From Hyphomonadaceae bacterium (lineage in GTDB: Bacteria; Pseudomonadota; Alphaproteobacteria; Caulobacterales; Aquidulcibacteraceae): a DNA stretch of 64,000 nt. The stretch lies in contig JALHQO010000002.1 of the NCBI GenBank assembly GCA_022841905.1, positions 1 through 64,000 on the forward strand. Reading direction: 5' to 3'. The position numbers were made by a program, and so were the translations under genes. Under the pieces are notes generated by a model. The model was given only the letters and a program-made list of their open reading frames with translations. It ran no database searches and was not told where the DNA came from. Below, piece by piece: positions 50,043 through 59,564 of the stretch (its first letter is position 1; the number at the start of each line of letters is the position of its first letter).

Positions 50043-50114
50043 TTGCGAGGCAGCTTCACACAATCTGCTCTTTGAAAACGCGGCGACGAACCGTTTCCGC
50101 GATCATCTCCGCAT

Positions 50115-50260
50115 GCGTTCCCTCCCTTGAAAAGGGAGGGTGTCAGTTTGCGCGTCAGCGCAATCTGACGGGTGGGATGACAGCGCGAGGATCGGCCAGC
50201 TTGGGCGCTTCCGCCCCACCCGTCGCTTCGCGACACCCTCCCCTGGCGGGGAGGGAACGC
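50115..50260. repeat. Compound inverted repeat (146 bp)
   Basis: Three nested pairs are perfect: GCGTTCCCTCCC (50115) with GGGAGGGAACGC, GGGAGGGTGTC (50134) with GACACCCTCCC, and GACGGGTGGG (50167) with CCCACCCGTC. An inner hairpin, TTTGCGC/GCGCAA, lies near 50148-50163. The layout suggests a mobile or REP-like hairpin between convergent genes; similar G3AG3TG-type hairpins are a familiar sight in alphaproteobacterial intergenic DNA, although I cannot name a family here. Confidence 0.8.
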
Positions 50261-50265
50261 AGATC

Positions 50266-50634
50266 TCACGCCTCTTCGAGCCCGGATGACCACGTCTCAA
50301 TGAGCACGTCGTCAATGTCCGGCATGTTGCGCCCGCCGCCGTGTTTGTCGAGCGCGTTGAAGCCGCCACTGGGATCGCTGGCTGGCGCCAACCCGCAATA
50401 GACCAGCGCGCCCTTCTCCATCGCGCGCACGCAAACGACCTCATCGGCGAAAATCCGGCAAAGCAAGTCGGCGACTCCACCAAGCGATGCCACAGACGCG
50501 CTCGCGCTGTTGAGAAAAACCTCAGCGCCTTGCTCCGTTGTGCTGACGCCAGCGCTCGAAACGTCATTCTCCCACGTCAGCGTGAGGGACAGCGAACTCG
50601 GTTCCGGAAACTCCGCGGCGAGCTTCTGCAACAT
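50266..50634 (-). CDS. Unknown protein downstream of lpdA
   Basis: ATG 50634 (AAAGAGG six bases upstream) gives 122 residues. The first part, LTLTWENDVSSAGVSTTEQG, looks beta-rich; FADEVVCVRAMEKGALVYCG and a C-terminal acidic tail (MPDIDDVLIETWSSGLEEA) follow. I recognise no family. It follows lpdA on the same strand by 31 bases, so they may be co-transcribed. The upstream part of the frame overlaps lpdA and is not used. Confidence 0.6.
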   Translation of the reverse strand: MLQKLAAEFPEPSSLSLTLTWENDVSSAGVSTTEQGAEVFLNSASASVASLGGVADLLCRIFADEVVCVRAMEKGALVYCGLAPASDPSGGFNALDKHGGGRNMPDIDDVLIETWSSGLEEA

Positions 50635-50665
50635 CTGCAGCCTCTTTCCGGTGAGACCGAATTGT

Positions 50666-52063
50666 TCACGCCTGCATCGTCCAGCCATCGACGCCCTTGG
50701 CGGCTTCCTTGATGGCTTCACTCATTGTCGGGTGCGCGTGGCAGGTGCGGGCAATATCTTCGGCTGAGGCGCCGAACTCCATCGCCACGCACACTTCGCC
50801 GATCATCTCGCCGACGCCTGTGCCCACCATGTGCACGCCGACGACGCGCTTGGTCGCCACGTCTTCGAGCACTTTCACCAGGCCTTCCGTTTCGTGGTTC
50901 GCGCGTGCGCGCGAGTTGGCCATCATCGGGAATTTGCCGACTTTGTATTCGACACCCGCCGCCTTCAACTCTTCTTCCGTCTTGCCGACGCTGGCGACTT
51001 CCGGATCGGTGTAGATCACGTTCGGGATCACGTCGTAATTCACGTGGCCCCACTGCCCGGCGATGATCTGCGCCGCCGCAATGCCTTCATCTTCCGCTTT
51101 GTGCGCCAGCATCGGGCCGGTGGTGACGTCGCCGATGACGTAGATGCCTTCGACGTTGGTCTTGAAGTGATCGTTCGGAATGAAGCCGCGCGCATCGGTC
51201 TGCACGCCGACGGTTTCGAGGCCGAGGCCTTCGGTGAACGGCTTGCGGCCAATCGCGACGAGCACAACGTCGGCTTCAAGCGTGCGCGCCTGACCGCCCT
51301 TCGCCGGTTCGATCGTCACGACGAGCCCATCGTCAAGCTTCTCAACGCCGGTGACCTTGTGACCAAGCTCGAACTTCATCCCCTGCTTCTTCAGCGTGCG
51401 CTGAAACGCCGTGGAGATTTCGTCGTCCATGGTCGGCGTGATCTTGTCCAAGAACTCAACCACGGTGACTTCGGACCCAAGCCGGCGCCACACAGAGCCA
51501 AGCTCAAGCCCAATCACGCCAGCGCCAATCACAATCATCTTGCCCGGCACGGCGTTCAACGAGAGCGCGCCAGTAGAAGTCACGACGCGCCCTTCATCGA
51601 TCTCGATGCCCGGCAGCGGTGTCGGCACCGAGCCCGTTGCAATCAGAATGTTCTTGGTCTCAAGCGTGTGCTTCGCGCCATCCGGGCCAGTCACTTCGAC
51701 TTTGCCGGCGCCGGCGATGCGGCCAAAGCCTTTGACGTAATCGACCTTGTTCTTGCGCATCAGAAACTCGACGCCCTTGGTGAGGCCATCGACGGCGTCT
51801 TCCTTCTGCTTCAGCATTTGCGGCAGATCGAGCGAGAGGCCGGTGATCTTTACTCCCATGGACGGGAACGTCTTCGCTGCAGCTTCGTAAAACTCGCTGG
51901 CGTGCAGCAGCGCCTTCGAAGGGATGCAACCGACATTCAAGCACGTGCCGCCGAGCTTGCCGCGGCTCTCGATGATCGCCGTTTTCAGCCCGAGTTGGCC
52001 GGCGCGAATGGCGGCGTTGTAGCCACCGGGGCCGCCCCCGATGATGACGAGATCGTACGACAT
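50666..52063 (-). CDS. lpdA: Dihydrolipoyl dehydrogenase
   Basis: The 465-residue E3 flavoprotein of 2-oxo acid dehydrogenase complexes. FAD motif [19 protein letters not shown] (residues 6-24), redox pair [13 protein letters not shown] (about 38-50), NAD motif [12 protein letters not shown], and the C-terminal catalytic HAHPTMSEA. It reoxidises the lipoyl arm of SucB (and of PDH). It is not adjacent to sucB: about 2.7 kb with a frameshifted gene and small membrane proteins lie between. Confidence 0.96.
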   Translation of the reverse strand: MSYDLVIIGGGPGGYNAAIRAGQLGLKTAIIESRGKLGGTCLNVGCIPSKALLHASEFYEAAAKTFPSMGVKITGLSLDLPQMLKQKEDAVDGLTKGVEFLMRKNKVDYVKGFGRIAGAGKVEVTGPDGAKHTLETKNILIATGSVPTPLPGIEIDEGRVVTSTGALSLNAVPGKMIVIGAGVIGLELGSVWRRLGSEVTVVEFLDKITPTMDDEISTAFQRTLKKQGMKFELGHKVTGVEKLDDGLVVTIEPAKGGQARTLEADVVLVAIGRKPFTEGLGLETVGVQTDARGFIPNDHFKTNVEGIYVIGDVTTGPMLAHKAEDEGIAAAQIIAGQWGHVNYDVIPNVIYTDPEVASVGKTEEELKAAGVEYKVGKFPMMANSRARANHETEGLVKVLEDVATKRVVGVHMVGTGVGEMIGEVCVAMEFGASAEDIARTCHAHPTMSEAIKEAAKGVDGWTMQA

Positions 52064-52154
52064 GAATGCTCCGGTGATCTTGCGGGCGCGTTCGGCGCGA
52101 AGGTTCGATTTGCGCGCAACATAAGGCGGCGCGAGCCGCGATCAATGCGCGATT

Positions 52155-53499
52155 CTAAGCGCCCTGCCCTGCGCGTCTGCCGGCCCAAACAGTCCAGCCG
52201 ATCAGCACGCCGGCCAGCGCCAGCATCGCCCAGCCAAATACGTCGCCGATTCGCGCATACAATGTGGGACCCGGACCCTGAGGACTGAACCGAGCAGGAA
52301 ACGCCGTCTGTGGGCCACTCTGCGCTTCGGCGCTGACATAGCCATAAGCGTCGCTCACCGTCAGTGCGCCGTTGCGGGCGCTGCGGACGATAGAGTAACC
52401 GTTTTCAACGCCGCGGAGGATCGCCATGCGGCTATGCAGCCAAGCATCGACGCTGAAGTCCCAAGCCGGAACCAACATCACATCGACGCCGGCATAGTCG
52501 CGCCCGAGCGCTGGGAAATCCATGTCCTTGCAGATGGCGACGCCGTAGCGCACCCCATCGTGCTCGAAAATGAGCGGGCCGGCGCCGATGTCAAAAAGCG
52601 ACTCGAAGCCCCGAATCATGTGGCGCTTGTCGTAGCTCTGCCAATCGTCGCGCGTAAAGGCCAAAGCGCGATTGAAGCGGCCATCGTCGGTCTCGTCATC
52701 GATGCCGGCGATCAGCAGCAGATCGCGGCGGCGCGCGACCTCGGCGAGCTGTTCGATAGCGACGCCGCGTTCTTCAGGACTGAGATGCGCGATCTTCTCC
52801 GGTAGCAGGATGATGCGGTTGTTGTTGTCAGCGGCGCGCTCGATCTGGGCGATGTAGCCGTTCCAAACCGGACGCCAATCCATCGGGACGCCGCCGAACT
52901 GATCGGCGGCGATGATGGTGACGGGAGTGTCGGCATCCGCCATTTGCGGTGGCTGACGCTCGAAGCCAAATACGAGAACGCCAGCAACGATGGCGGCGGA
53001 CGCCAGTGCGGCGATGAACGCGCGCTTGGCGATGAGCAACGCGACGGCGCTCGCAAACAACGTCACGACAAACGTGATCGCAGGTGCGCCGCCGAGCGAG
53101 GCGACCTGGATCGCTGGCAGGAAATCCATTTGACTATACGCCAGTGCGCCAGCGCTGCCGTGCGGCGAGGTTGCGGCGATTAGCGTATCGCCGCCGGCCA
53201 TCAAGGCTGGAAACACAAAGACTGCAGACCAGCCAGGCAGATTACGCGCCGCGGCGCGCACCGCGAACGCCATCAAGCCCCAAAGGATCGCTTTGCTGAT
53301 CCCGATGATCAAAACCGGGACCGGGCCGCCGATCTCCAAGAAGTAAGAAACCATCAGCGCCATAGAGAGCGCCCGCGAGTGCGCCATAGAGGAACGCACC
53401 CAAACGCGATACGCCAATGACGGCGATAAGAAGCGGAATAGGCGCGATCCAAGCAAGCGGCCAAAACGGCGCCAAGCCGTATGCCTGCGCCAACAACGC
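52155..53499 (-). pseudogene. Frameshifted nitrilase-type (Lnt-like) membrane protein
   Basis: The long frame (52155 to about 53370) encodes membrane helices and a carbon-nitrogen hydrolase domain: LLPEKIAHL (Glu), GIDDE, and the Cys in VAICKDMDFPALG. The N-terminal part, YGLAPFWPLAWIAPIPLLIA, lies in another frame, 53242-53499, and resembles the start of apolipoprotein N-acyltransferases. The frames fuse well at about 53352-53385, near a direct repeat CTCTATGGCGC, so one base seems lost there. It may be a true pseudogene or a sequencing error. The true lnt of the cell is probably elsewhere. Confidence 0.68.
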
Positions 53500-53556
53500 G
53501 CCGGAGATCAGTGCCGCGACGATACGTCCGAATACCAGAACGCTGGGCTCCGCCGC

Positions 53557-54072
53557 TTAAGCGCCCTGCTTGTCCCAATAGGAACGGTCGGCGGCGTCGA
53601 TGATGAAGACCAGGAGGCCGACGATCAGCACGATGCCGAGCACGCCGACTTGCGCCGTCGGCGAACCGAGATCGGCGAGCAAAGCTTGCGGTGCGAGATA
53701 AGCGTTTGGATCGATGCCCTGGATTGTAGGCAGCAAGCCGTCTTGCTGATTGTAAGCCCAACGCCCGCCATAGAGCGCAAAGCCCAGCAGCCAGGTCCAG
53801 AAGCCTTGCGTCCGGCGCATCAGGCGCACGGCCGAGATCAAAAAGAAGAGTGCGGCGCCCGCGAGCAGGCCGACATCGATCCAAGTCGCGTCCACCGCCC
53901 GCGTTTCAGCAGCGCCTTGCGCCGCCGCAATCTCAGCATCGAGCGTGTCGACGCCGACAGCCGGCGCAGTGACGCCCGTCAGCACGCCAGCAGCCGCCAC
54001 CGCGCCCAGGACGCAGAGCAGCACCAAGGCCAGCAGCACCAGAATGGATGGCCAACGCAGAATGAACGTCAT
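53557..54072 (-). CDS. Membrane protein of unknown function, four helices
   Basis: A 171-residue protein: signal-anchor IRWPSILVLLALVLLCVLGAV-like segment, a soluble loop (residues 30-65), LLAGAALFFLISAVRLM, a FWTWLLGFALYGGRWAYNQQ pair and a C-terminal helix VGVLGIVLIVGLLVFII. No family recognised. It stands directly upstream of the frameshifted Lnt-like gene on the same strand (its TAA begins right before the first AEPSVLV codons), so they probably formed one operon. The divergent small membrane gene starts 128 bases away. Confidence 0.65.
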   Translation of the reverse strand: MTFILRWPSILVLLALVLLCVLGAVAAAGVLTGVTAPAVGVDTLDAEIAAAQGAAETRAVDATWIDVGLLAGAALFFLISAVRLMRRTQGFWTWLLGFALYGGRWAYNQQDGLLPTIQGIDPNAYLAPQALLADLGSPTAQVGVLGIVLIVGLLVFIIDAADRSYWDKQGA

Positions 54073-54200
54073 AGGGGTCCCCTGCCCGCCGCTCCCCCGA
54101 GCGACCGGTGGGAAACTATACGCACTCGTTGCACAACGCCAATGGGGGCTGGAAAACGATTTGATTCCAGACTCTTCTGTCAGGGGAATGGGAGGCGAGA

Positions 54201-54539
54201 ATGAAGCCGATGATGTGGATGGGACGGGTCAGCGGCTGGCTGGCATTGGCGATGGCGGCGCTGTTTGCCGTGAATGCCTATTTCCAGTTCGCGACTGGGG
54301 TCGCGGCCTGGGCCTATATCGGCGCTGCCGTGCTGCTGGCGCTCGGCGGCTTTCGCACGCTGCGCCGCATGTCGGGCGGCTTGCGCCTGCTCAGTGGCGC
54401 TTGGGGCTTTGCGGCAGGACTGCTGGTCGTGCCGCTGACGACTTACGCGGAAGGTGCGGCGTTCGATACGGGCGGCGCTGTGCAAGCGTTGGTCGCGCTG
54501 ATTGGCCTCGCGCTCACCGTGCTGCACAAAGAAAAATAG
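54201..54539 (+). CDS. Small four-helix membrane protein
   Basis: A 112-residue hydrophobic protein: WLALAMAALFAVNAYFQFAT, AYIGAAVLLALGGFRTL, GAWGFAAGLLVVPLTTY and ALVALIGLALTVLHKEK. GGGAGG lies upstream of ATG 54201. The family is not recognised; the arrangement is seen in many small alphaproteobacterial inner-membrane proteins. It is followed by a DnaA-box-like sequence at its stop and a hairpin terminator. Confidence 0.65.
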   Translation: MKPMMWMGRVSGWLALAMAALFAVNAYFQFATGVAAWAYIGAAVLLALGGFRTLRRMSGGLRLLSGAWGFAAGLLVVPLTTYAEGAAFDTGGAVQALVALIGLALTVLHKEK

Positions 54540-54548
54540 TTATCCACA
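54540..54548 (+). promoter_or_regulatory. Perfect DnaA box sequence
   Basis: TTATCCACA, the consensus 9-mer for DnaA, overlaps the end of the small membrane gene stop codon. I see no second box nearby, so this alone is not an origin. It may be a chance match or a DnaA titration or control site. Confidence 0.35.
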
Positions 54549-54555
54549 CCGATGC

Positions 54556-54589
54556 GCGTGCGAAACGCGAACAGGTTCGTGTTTCACGC
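54556..54589 (+). terminator. Hairpin after the small membrane gene
   Basis: GCGTG-CG-AAAC-G-CGAA pairs with TTCG-T-GTTT-CACGC around a CAGG loop: about 14 pairs with a two-base bulge and one wobble. ATTGGATTTTG follows, a weak T-tract. It probably ends transcription from 54201. Confidence 0.45.
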
Positions 54590-54626
54590 ATTGGATTTTG
54601 CGGGCGGGTAATCAGGAGATTGCCCA

Positions 54627-54809
54627 ATGCAAGTGACGAAGCTGGGACGCCGTCAAGGTCTCGTTCCTGTCGGCTCGTTTTTCGAAGCGCTCGCGCGCGA
54701 TATGCGCGACGCCAATGCGATCGAAGCAGAGCGCCAAGCGACGCTCGATCAAGAAGATCTTGATCTAGAAATGCTCTATCGGCGCCAATCGGCCGCGCGC
54801 GCGGCTTAG
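54627..54809 (+). CDS. 60-residue unknown protein
   Basis: [20 protein letters not shown] begins a hydrophilic, helical protein; the second half is acidic ([20 protein letters not shown]) and the end basic ([10 protein letters not shown]). CAGGAG lies eight bases upstream. No family recognised. It is convergent with sucB and shares four bases with its stop (54806-54809). Small size limits confidence. Confidence 0.55.
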   Translation: MQVTKLGRRQGLVPVGSFFEALARDMRDANAIEAERQATLDQEDLDLEMLYRRQSAARAA

Positions 54810-56038
54810 AGATCCAGCAGCATCCGCTCGGGATCTTCCAGGCCCTCTTTAACGCGAACGAGAAACGTGACGGCTTCTTTGCCGTCAACGATGCGGTGAT
54901 CGTAGGAGAGCGCCAGATACATCATCGGACGGACGACGACTTGTTTGTCGACGACGACCGGGCGCTCCTGGATTTTGTGCATGCCGAGAATACCAGATTG
55001 CGGCGCATTCAAGATCGGCGTGGACATGAGCGAACCATAGACGCCGCCATTGGAGATCGTAAACGTCGCGCCCTGCAGCTCTTCGAGCTTCAAATGGCCG
55101 TCGCGAGCCTTCAGCCCGAGTTCGCCGATTTCCTTCTCGATCTCAGCCATCGATTTGATGTCGGCTTCGCGCACCACAGGCACGACGAGGCCGCGGTCGG
55201 TGCCGACGGCGATGCCGATGTCGTAGAAATTCTTGTAGATGATGTCGTCGCCATCGATCTCGGCGTTGACGTTCGGGATTTCCTTCAGCGCCGCGATACA
55301 CGCCTTCACGAAGAAGGACATGAAACCCAACTTCACGCCGTGCTTGCGCTCGAACGTGTCCTTGTACTTGTTGCGCGCCGCCATGATGGCCGACATGTCG
55401 GCCTCATTGAACGTCGTCAACATCGCGGCGGTGTTCTGCGCTTCCTTCAAACGGCGCGCGACGGTTTTGCGCAAACGCGTCATCGGCACGCGCTCTTCGC
55501 GATCGCCGACGGCGCGGGCGACGAGTGGTTGCGCAGGCGCTGGCGCTGCAGGCGTTTGCGTTGGTTGAGCGCTACGGCCTTCGATGATGGCGAGCGCGTC
55601 GGATTTGGTGAGGCGGCCATCCTTGCCGGAACCGGTCATGCCGGAGACATCGACGCCGCTTTCAGACGCGATACGCTGCACCGATGGCGGCGCTTGTTTG
55701 GCGGCGCCGTTGCTGGCGGCCGGTTGCGGCGCGGGCTTCGGCGCTTCGGTTTTCGGCGCGGGCGCGGCTTCCGCCTTCGGCGCGGCGGCGGCGGGTTGGG
55801 CCCCTGCTCCGCCCATGCGGCCGAGAATGGCGCCGATCGTCACCGTCACGCCTTCAGCGGCGACGATCTCGCTCAACACGCCGGCTTCCGGCGCGGAGAC
55901 TTCGACCGAGACTTTATCCGTCTCAAGCTCAACCAACGTCTCGTCCTTGCGAACAGTGTCGCCGGCCTTCTTCATCCACTTGGCGACGGTCGCTTCGCTG
56001 ACGCTCTCGCCCAAGGTCGGCACTACAATATCGGTCAT
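54806..56038 (-). CDS. sucB: Dihydrolipoamide succinyltransferase (E2 of 2-oxoglutarate dehydrogenase)
   Basis: A 410-residue core protein: lipoyl domain (residues 1-75, lipoylated Lys in [11 protein letters not shown]), a proline/alanine linker, the peripheral-subunit-binding domain ([34 protein letters not shown], about 120-155) and the acyltransferase domain ending [20 protein letters not shown] with the catalytic His-Asp. It moves succinyl groups to CoA. GFA and sucA precede it closely on the same strand. Confidence 0.97.
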   Translation of the reverse strand: MTDIVVPTLGESVSEATVAKWMKKAGDTVRKDETLVELETDKVSVEVSAPEAGVLSEIVAAEGVTVTIGAILGRMGGAGAQPAAAAPKAEAAPAPKTEAPKPAPQPAASNGAAKQAPPSVQRIASESGVDVSGMTGSGKDGRLTKSDALAIIEGRSAQPTQTPAAPAPAQPLVARAVGDREERVPMTRLRKTVARRLKEAQNTAAMLTTFNEADMSAIMAARNKYKDTFERKHGVKLGFMSFFVKACIAALKEIPNVNAEIDGDDIIYKNFYDIGIAVGTDRGLVVPVVREADIKSMAEIEKEIGELGLKARDGHLKLEELQGATFTISNGGVYGSLMSTPILNAPQSGILGMHKIQERPVVVDKQVVVRPMMYLALSYDHRIVDGKEAVTFLVRVKEGLEDPERMLLDL

Positions 56039-56044
56039 CTCAAT

Positions 56045-56455
56045 TCACTTCGTTGCTGGTGGCGCGTCATGACTGGGCAATACGGGTGACTCGGTTTTTG
56101 TCCAAAACACACCGTCATTGCCATTGTTCTTCTGTACGAGACGCGTGCGTTTCGGATCGAGCCCCCGGATCAGGCGCGCATTAACGGCGATCTTCTCCGC
56201 GTCATCAGTTCCGACCTGGGTCATGTGGGTGGCGCATCCGCAGGTGCGGCAATGACGAAATTCCAACATGTGGTCACCCCCCATGTAGGTGAATGTGTCG
56301 GGCTTGCCAGCGAAGCTGATCTCGCGTTGCGGATAGTAGGCCCAGAGACCGCCATAGAGGCGGCACTTCGAGCAATTGCAATCCATCACCCATTCGGGCT
56401 CTTTCACCTCGAAGCGGACGGCACCGCAGTGGCAGGAGGCGCTGACCTTGCTCAT
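56045..56455 (-). CDS. GFA family (glutathione-dependent formaldehyde-activating-like) protein
   Basis: A 136-residue zinc-binding protein. The cysteine pattern CHCGAVRFEV, CNCSKCRLYGG and FRHCRTCGCATHM is the GFA signature. A true Gfa speeds formaldehyde-glutathione adduct formation, but most family members have no tested role. It lies inside the sucA-sucB junction: its ATG overlaps the sucA stop (56452-56455) and sucB starts six bases after its stop, so it is translated within the OGDH operon. Confidence 0.85.
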   Translation of the reverse strand: MSKVSASCHCGAVRFEVKEPEWVMDCNCSKCRLYGGLWAYYPQREISFAGKPDTFTYMGGDHMLEFRHCRTCGCATHMTQVGTDDAEKIAVNARLIRGLDPKRTRLVQKNNGNDGVFWTKTESPVLPSHDAPPATK

Positions 56456-59424
56456 CCCAGCGCGCTCTCAAGCAGCGCTTCGAGTTCCTTCAAATGTCGC
56501 GACATCTGCCCCGCGGCGGTCGATGCACTGGCCGGGCGCCCCGCATAGCGCGCGCGTTTGGCCGTCACGTTCATCTTCTCGAGCGTCAGTTCGATCCACG
56601 GATCGACGAAGCTCCAGCCGCCCATATTCTTGGGCTCTTCCTGACACCAGACGAGCTCCGCATTCGGGAAGCGCGCCAGTTCGTGCATGATCGACTTCAT
56701 CGGCCACGGATAGAATTGTTCGAGCCGCAGCAGATAAATGTCATCGAGACCGCGCTTCTCGCGCTCGTCGAGCAGATCGTAATAGACCTTGCCCGAGCAG
56801 ACGACGACGCGGCGGATTTCGCTATCGCCTTTGAGTTTCGTCGTGGAGTTGCCGTTGTTCAGCTGAGCATCATCCCAGAGCACACGGTGGAAAGACGAGC
56901 CTTCGGCCATCTCTTCCAGCGTTGAGACACACTTCTTGTGACGCAGCAGCGATTTCGGCGTGAACACGATCAGCGGCTTGCGGAAGTCACGATGTTGTTG
57001 ACGGCGCAGCGCGTGGAAATAGTTCGCCGGCGTCGTGCAATTGACGACCTGCATGTTATCTTCGGCGCATTGCTGCAGGAAGCGTTCGAGACGCGCCGAG
57101 CTGTGTTCCGGCCCCTGCCCTTCATAGCCATGCGGCAGGAGCATCACGAGGCCGGACATGCGCAGCCATTTGCGTTCGCCCGACGAGATAAACTGATCGA
57201 TCACCACCTGCGCGCCGTTCACGAAGTCGCCGAACTGCGCTTCCCAAAGCGTCAACGTTTTCGGATCGGCAAGCGTGTAGCCATACTCAAAGCCAAGCAC
57301 CGCTTCTTCCGACAACAGCGAGTCGATCACTTCGTAATGCGCTTGGCCAGCGCGAATGTGATTGAGCGGCGTGTAGCGGTTCTCGTTGGTCTGATCGACA
57401 AAGTGCGAGTGGCGCTGACTGAACGTGCCGCGGCAGGAATCCTGGCCGCTCAGACGCACGTTGAAGCCTTCATCGAGCAAGGTGGCGAACGCCAAATGTT
57501 CGGCCAGCGCCCAATCGATGCCGGCGCCTTCGTCGATCGCTTTGCGGCGCGCTTCGACGACGCGTTGCACCGTCTTGTGCATGTCGAAGTCGCGCGGGAT
57601 TTCGGTGATGCGGCGGCCGATTTCGCGCAGCTTCACAAGCGGCGCTTCCGTCTTGCCGCGGCGCTCATCGTCGGTCGGCAATTGGAAGCCGGACCAATCG
57701 CCGTCGAGCCAGTCGGCTTTGTTGACGCGAAACGCTTTCCCCGCATCGAATTCGACATCGAGGAAGGCGTTGAACTCGTTCTGCCATTCGTCGAGCTCGG
57801 CCTGCGTGACCAGGCCTTCCTTGATCAAGCGCTCGCTATAGATTTGCAACGTTGTCGGCTGATCCTTGACCTTCCGATACATGATCGGCTGCGTCATCGT
57901 CGGATCGTCGCCCTCGTTGTGCCCGTAGCGGCGATAGCAGAACATGTCGATGACGACGTCTTTGCCGAAGAGCTGGCGATATTCCGTGCCGACCTTGGCG
58001 GCGAACACGACAGCTTCCGGATCGTCACCGTTCACGTGAAAGATCGGCGCCTGCACCATCAGCGCGACATCAGACGGATAAGGCGACGAGCGCGAATAGT
58101 GCGGCGCAGTCGTGAAGCCGATCTGGTTGTTGATGATGAAGTGCATGGTGCCGCCGGTGCGATAGCCGCGCAGGCCGGAGAGTGCAAAGCATTCCGCCAC
58201 AACGCCCTGCCCCGCAAACGCGGCATCGCCGTGGATCAGCAGCGGCATCACCCGCGCGCGCAATTCGTGCAGCGCCTCGCCTTCTTCCGTCCACGTCGCC
58301 CGCTTGGCTTGCTTGGCGCGGGCTTTGCCGAGCACGACGGGATTGACGATTTCGAGGTGGGATGGATTTGCCGTAAGCGAGAGGTGAACGTTGTTGCCAT
58401 CGAAACTGCGATCGCTCGAGGCGCCCAGATGATACTTCACATCGCCCGAACCGAGTACGTCGTCGGGCGTTGCAGAACCGCCTTGGAATTCGTGGAAAAT
58501 CGCCTGGTATGGCTTGCCCATCACGGCGGCAAGCACGTTCAGGCGGCCGCGGTGGGCCATGCCGAGAATGATCTCGCGCACGCCGAGCGCGCCCCCGCGC
58601 TTGATGATTTGTTCGAGCGCGGGAAGCATGGCTTCACCGCCATCGAGGCCGAAGCGCTTGGTGCCCGGATGGCGCTTGTGCACGAACTTCTCGAAGCTTT
58701 CGCCTTCGAGCAACTTCTTCAGGATCGAGCGCTTGCCTTCCGACGTAAACGCGATGGTCTTATCGGGACCTTCGATACGCTCTTGCAGCCAGCTCTTCTC
58801 GGCCGGATCGGTGATGTGCATGAACTCGACGGCGAAGGTGCCGCAATAGGTGCGCTTCAGGATCGCCAACATCTCGTTGACGGTCGCGGTCTGCAGACCG
58901 AGCACGCCGTCAATGAAGATGGGCCGATCGAGATCGTTCGGGCCAAAGCCGTGGCTTGCCGGATCGAGTTCCGGCGACGGCGGACGCGCTTCAATGCTGA
59001 GCGGATCGAGATTGGCGGCGAGATGGCCGCGCGTGCGATAGGCGCGGATCATCATCAAAGCACGAACGCTGTCGCGCGCGGCGAGCTGGACATCCTGCGT
59101 CGATGCGCCCGGCAAACGCGCCGCAACCTTACGCTCGATGCGCTCGCTCAAGCCGCCCCAATTGCCGTCCATTAGCTTGGTGGTTTCAGTCGTCTGCGGT
59201 TGCGCCAGTTCCGGGCGATACCAGGACGGGCCACGCACGGCTTGGCGGACCGCTTCGGGATCATCGCGCAGCTGCTGAAAGAACGTGCGCCAGGACTGAT
59301 CGACCGAGGCTGGATCGTCGAGGAAGCGCTCATGCATCTCCTCAACGAACGTCGCATTGGCGCCGTATAGAAAGCTGGTCTCCAGCAGGGCTACATTGGG
59401 CAAGCTGCGCGCGCCGTCCGCCAT
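56452..59424 (-). CDS. sucA: 2-oxoglutarate dehydrogenase E1 component
   Basis: A 990-residue thiamin diphosphate enzyme that decarboxylates 2-oxoglutarate and passes the succinyl group to SucB. The N-terminal FLYGANATFVEEMHERFLDDPASV, HRGRLNVLAAVMGKP, the ThDP region GDAAFAGQGVVAE with INNQIGFTT, and QEEPKNMGGWSF near the C-terminus are all typical. The long open frame on the opposite strand is a shadow. Promoter DNA upstream: 140 bases to sucD. Confidence 0.97.
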   Translation of the reverse strand: MADGARSLPNVALLETSFLYGANATFVEEMHERFLDDPASVDQSWRTFFQQLRDDPEAVRQAVRGPSWYRPELAQPQTTETTKLMDGNWGGLSERIERKVAARLPGASTQDVQLAARDSVRALMMIRAYRTRGHLAANLDPLSIEARPPSPELDPASHGFGPNDLDRPIFIDGVLGLQTATVNEMLAILKRTYCGTFAVEFMHITDPAEKSWLQERIEGPDKTIAFTSEGKRSILKKLLEGESFEKFVHKRHPGTKRFGLDGGEAMLPALEQIIKRGGALGVREIILGMAHRGRLNVLAAVMGKPYQAIFHEFQGGSATPDDVLGSGDVKYHLGASSDRSFDGNNVHLSLTANPSHLEIVNPVVLGKARAKQAKRATWTEEGEALHELRARVMPLLIHGDAAFAGQGVVAECFALSGLRGYRTGGTMHFIINNQIGFTTAPHYSRSSPYPSDVALMVQAPIFHVNGDDPEAVVFAAKVGTEYRQLFGKDVVIDMFCYRRYGHNEGDDPTMTQPIMYRKVKDQPTTLQIYSERLIKEGLVTQAELDEWQNEFNAFLDVEFDAGKAFRVNKADWLDGDWSGFQLPTDDERRGKTEAPLVKLREIGRRITEIPRDFDMHKTVQRVVEARRKAIDEGAGIDWALAEHLAFATLLDEGFNVRLSGQDSCRGTFSQRHSHFVDQTNENRYTPLNHIRAGQAHYEVIDSLLSEEAVLGFEYGYTLADPKTLTLWEAQFGDFVNGAQVVIDQFISSGERKWLRMSGLVMLLPHGYEGQGPEHSSARLERFLQQCAEDNMQVVNCTTPANYFHALRRQQHRDFRKPLIVFTPKSLLRHKKCVSTLEEMAEGSSFHRVLWDDAQLNNGNSTTKLKGDSEIRRVVVCSGKVYYDLLDEREKRGLDDIYLLRLEQFYPWPMKSIMHELARFPNAELVWCQEEPKNMGGWSFVDPWIELTLEKMNVTAKRARYAGRPASASTAAGQMSRHLKELEALLESALG

Positions 59425-59564
59425 GGACCACTGACCTCTCGGAAATCACGGGAAACCGCATGGAAAATATAGGCGCGGACCCGGAACGGCGCCCCTTCTA
59501 AAGTGCGTCGCCTAAGGATTGAAGGGCTGCATTGGCGCAGGGCTGATATTGGCTGGCGGAACGC

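Noticed and set aside
50831-52288. A 485-residue frame opposite lpdA
   Set aside because: Entirely antisense to lpdA and without recognisable domains; same cause as other GC-rich shadows.
54540-54548. Replication origin
   Set aside because: A single DnaA box without AT-rich DNA, further boxes or dnaA/hemE neighbours.
56938-59175. A 745-residue open frame on the plus strand opposite sucA
   Set aside because: It lies wholly within sucA on the other strand, has a composition of reversed codons (many His, Arg, Asp, Phe without domains), and sucA is certain. It is a shadow of GC-rich third positions.
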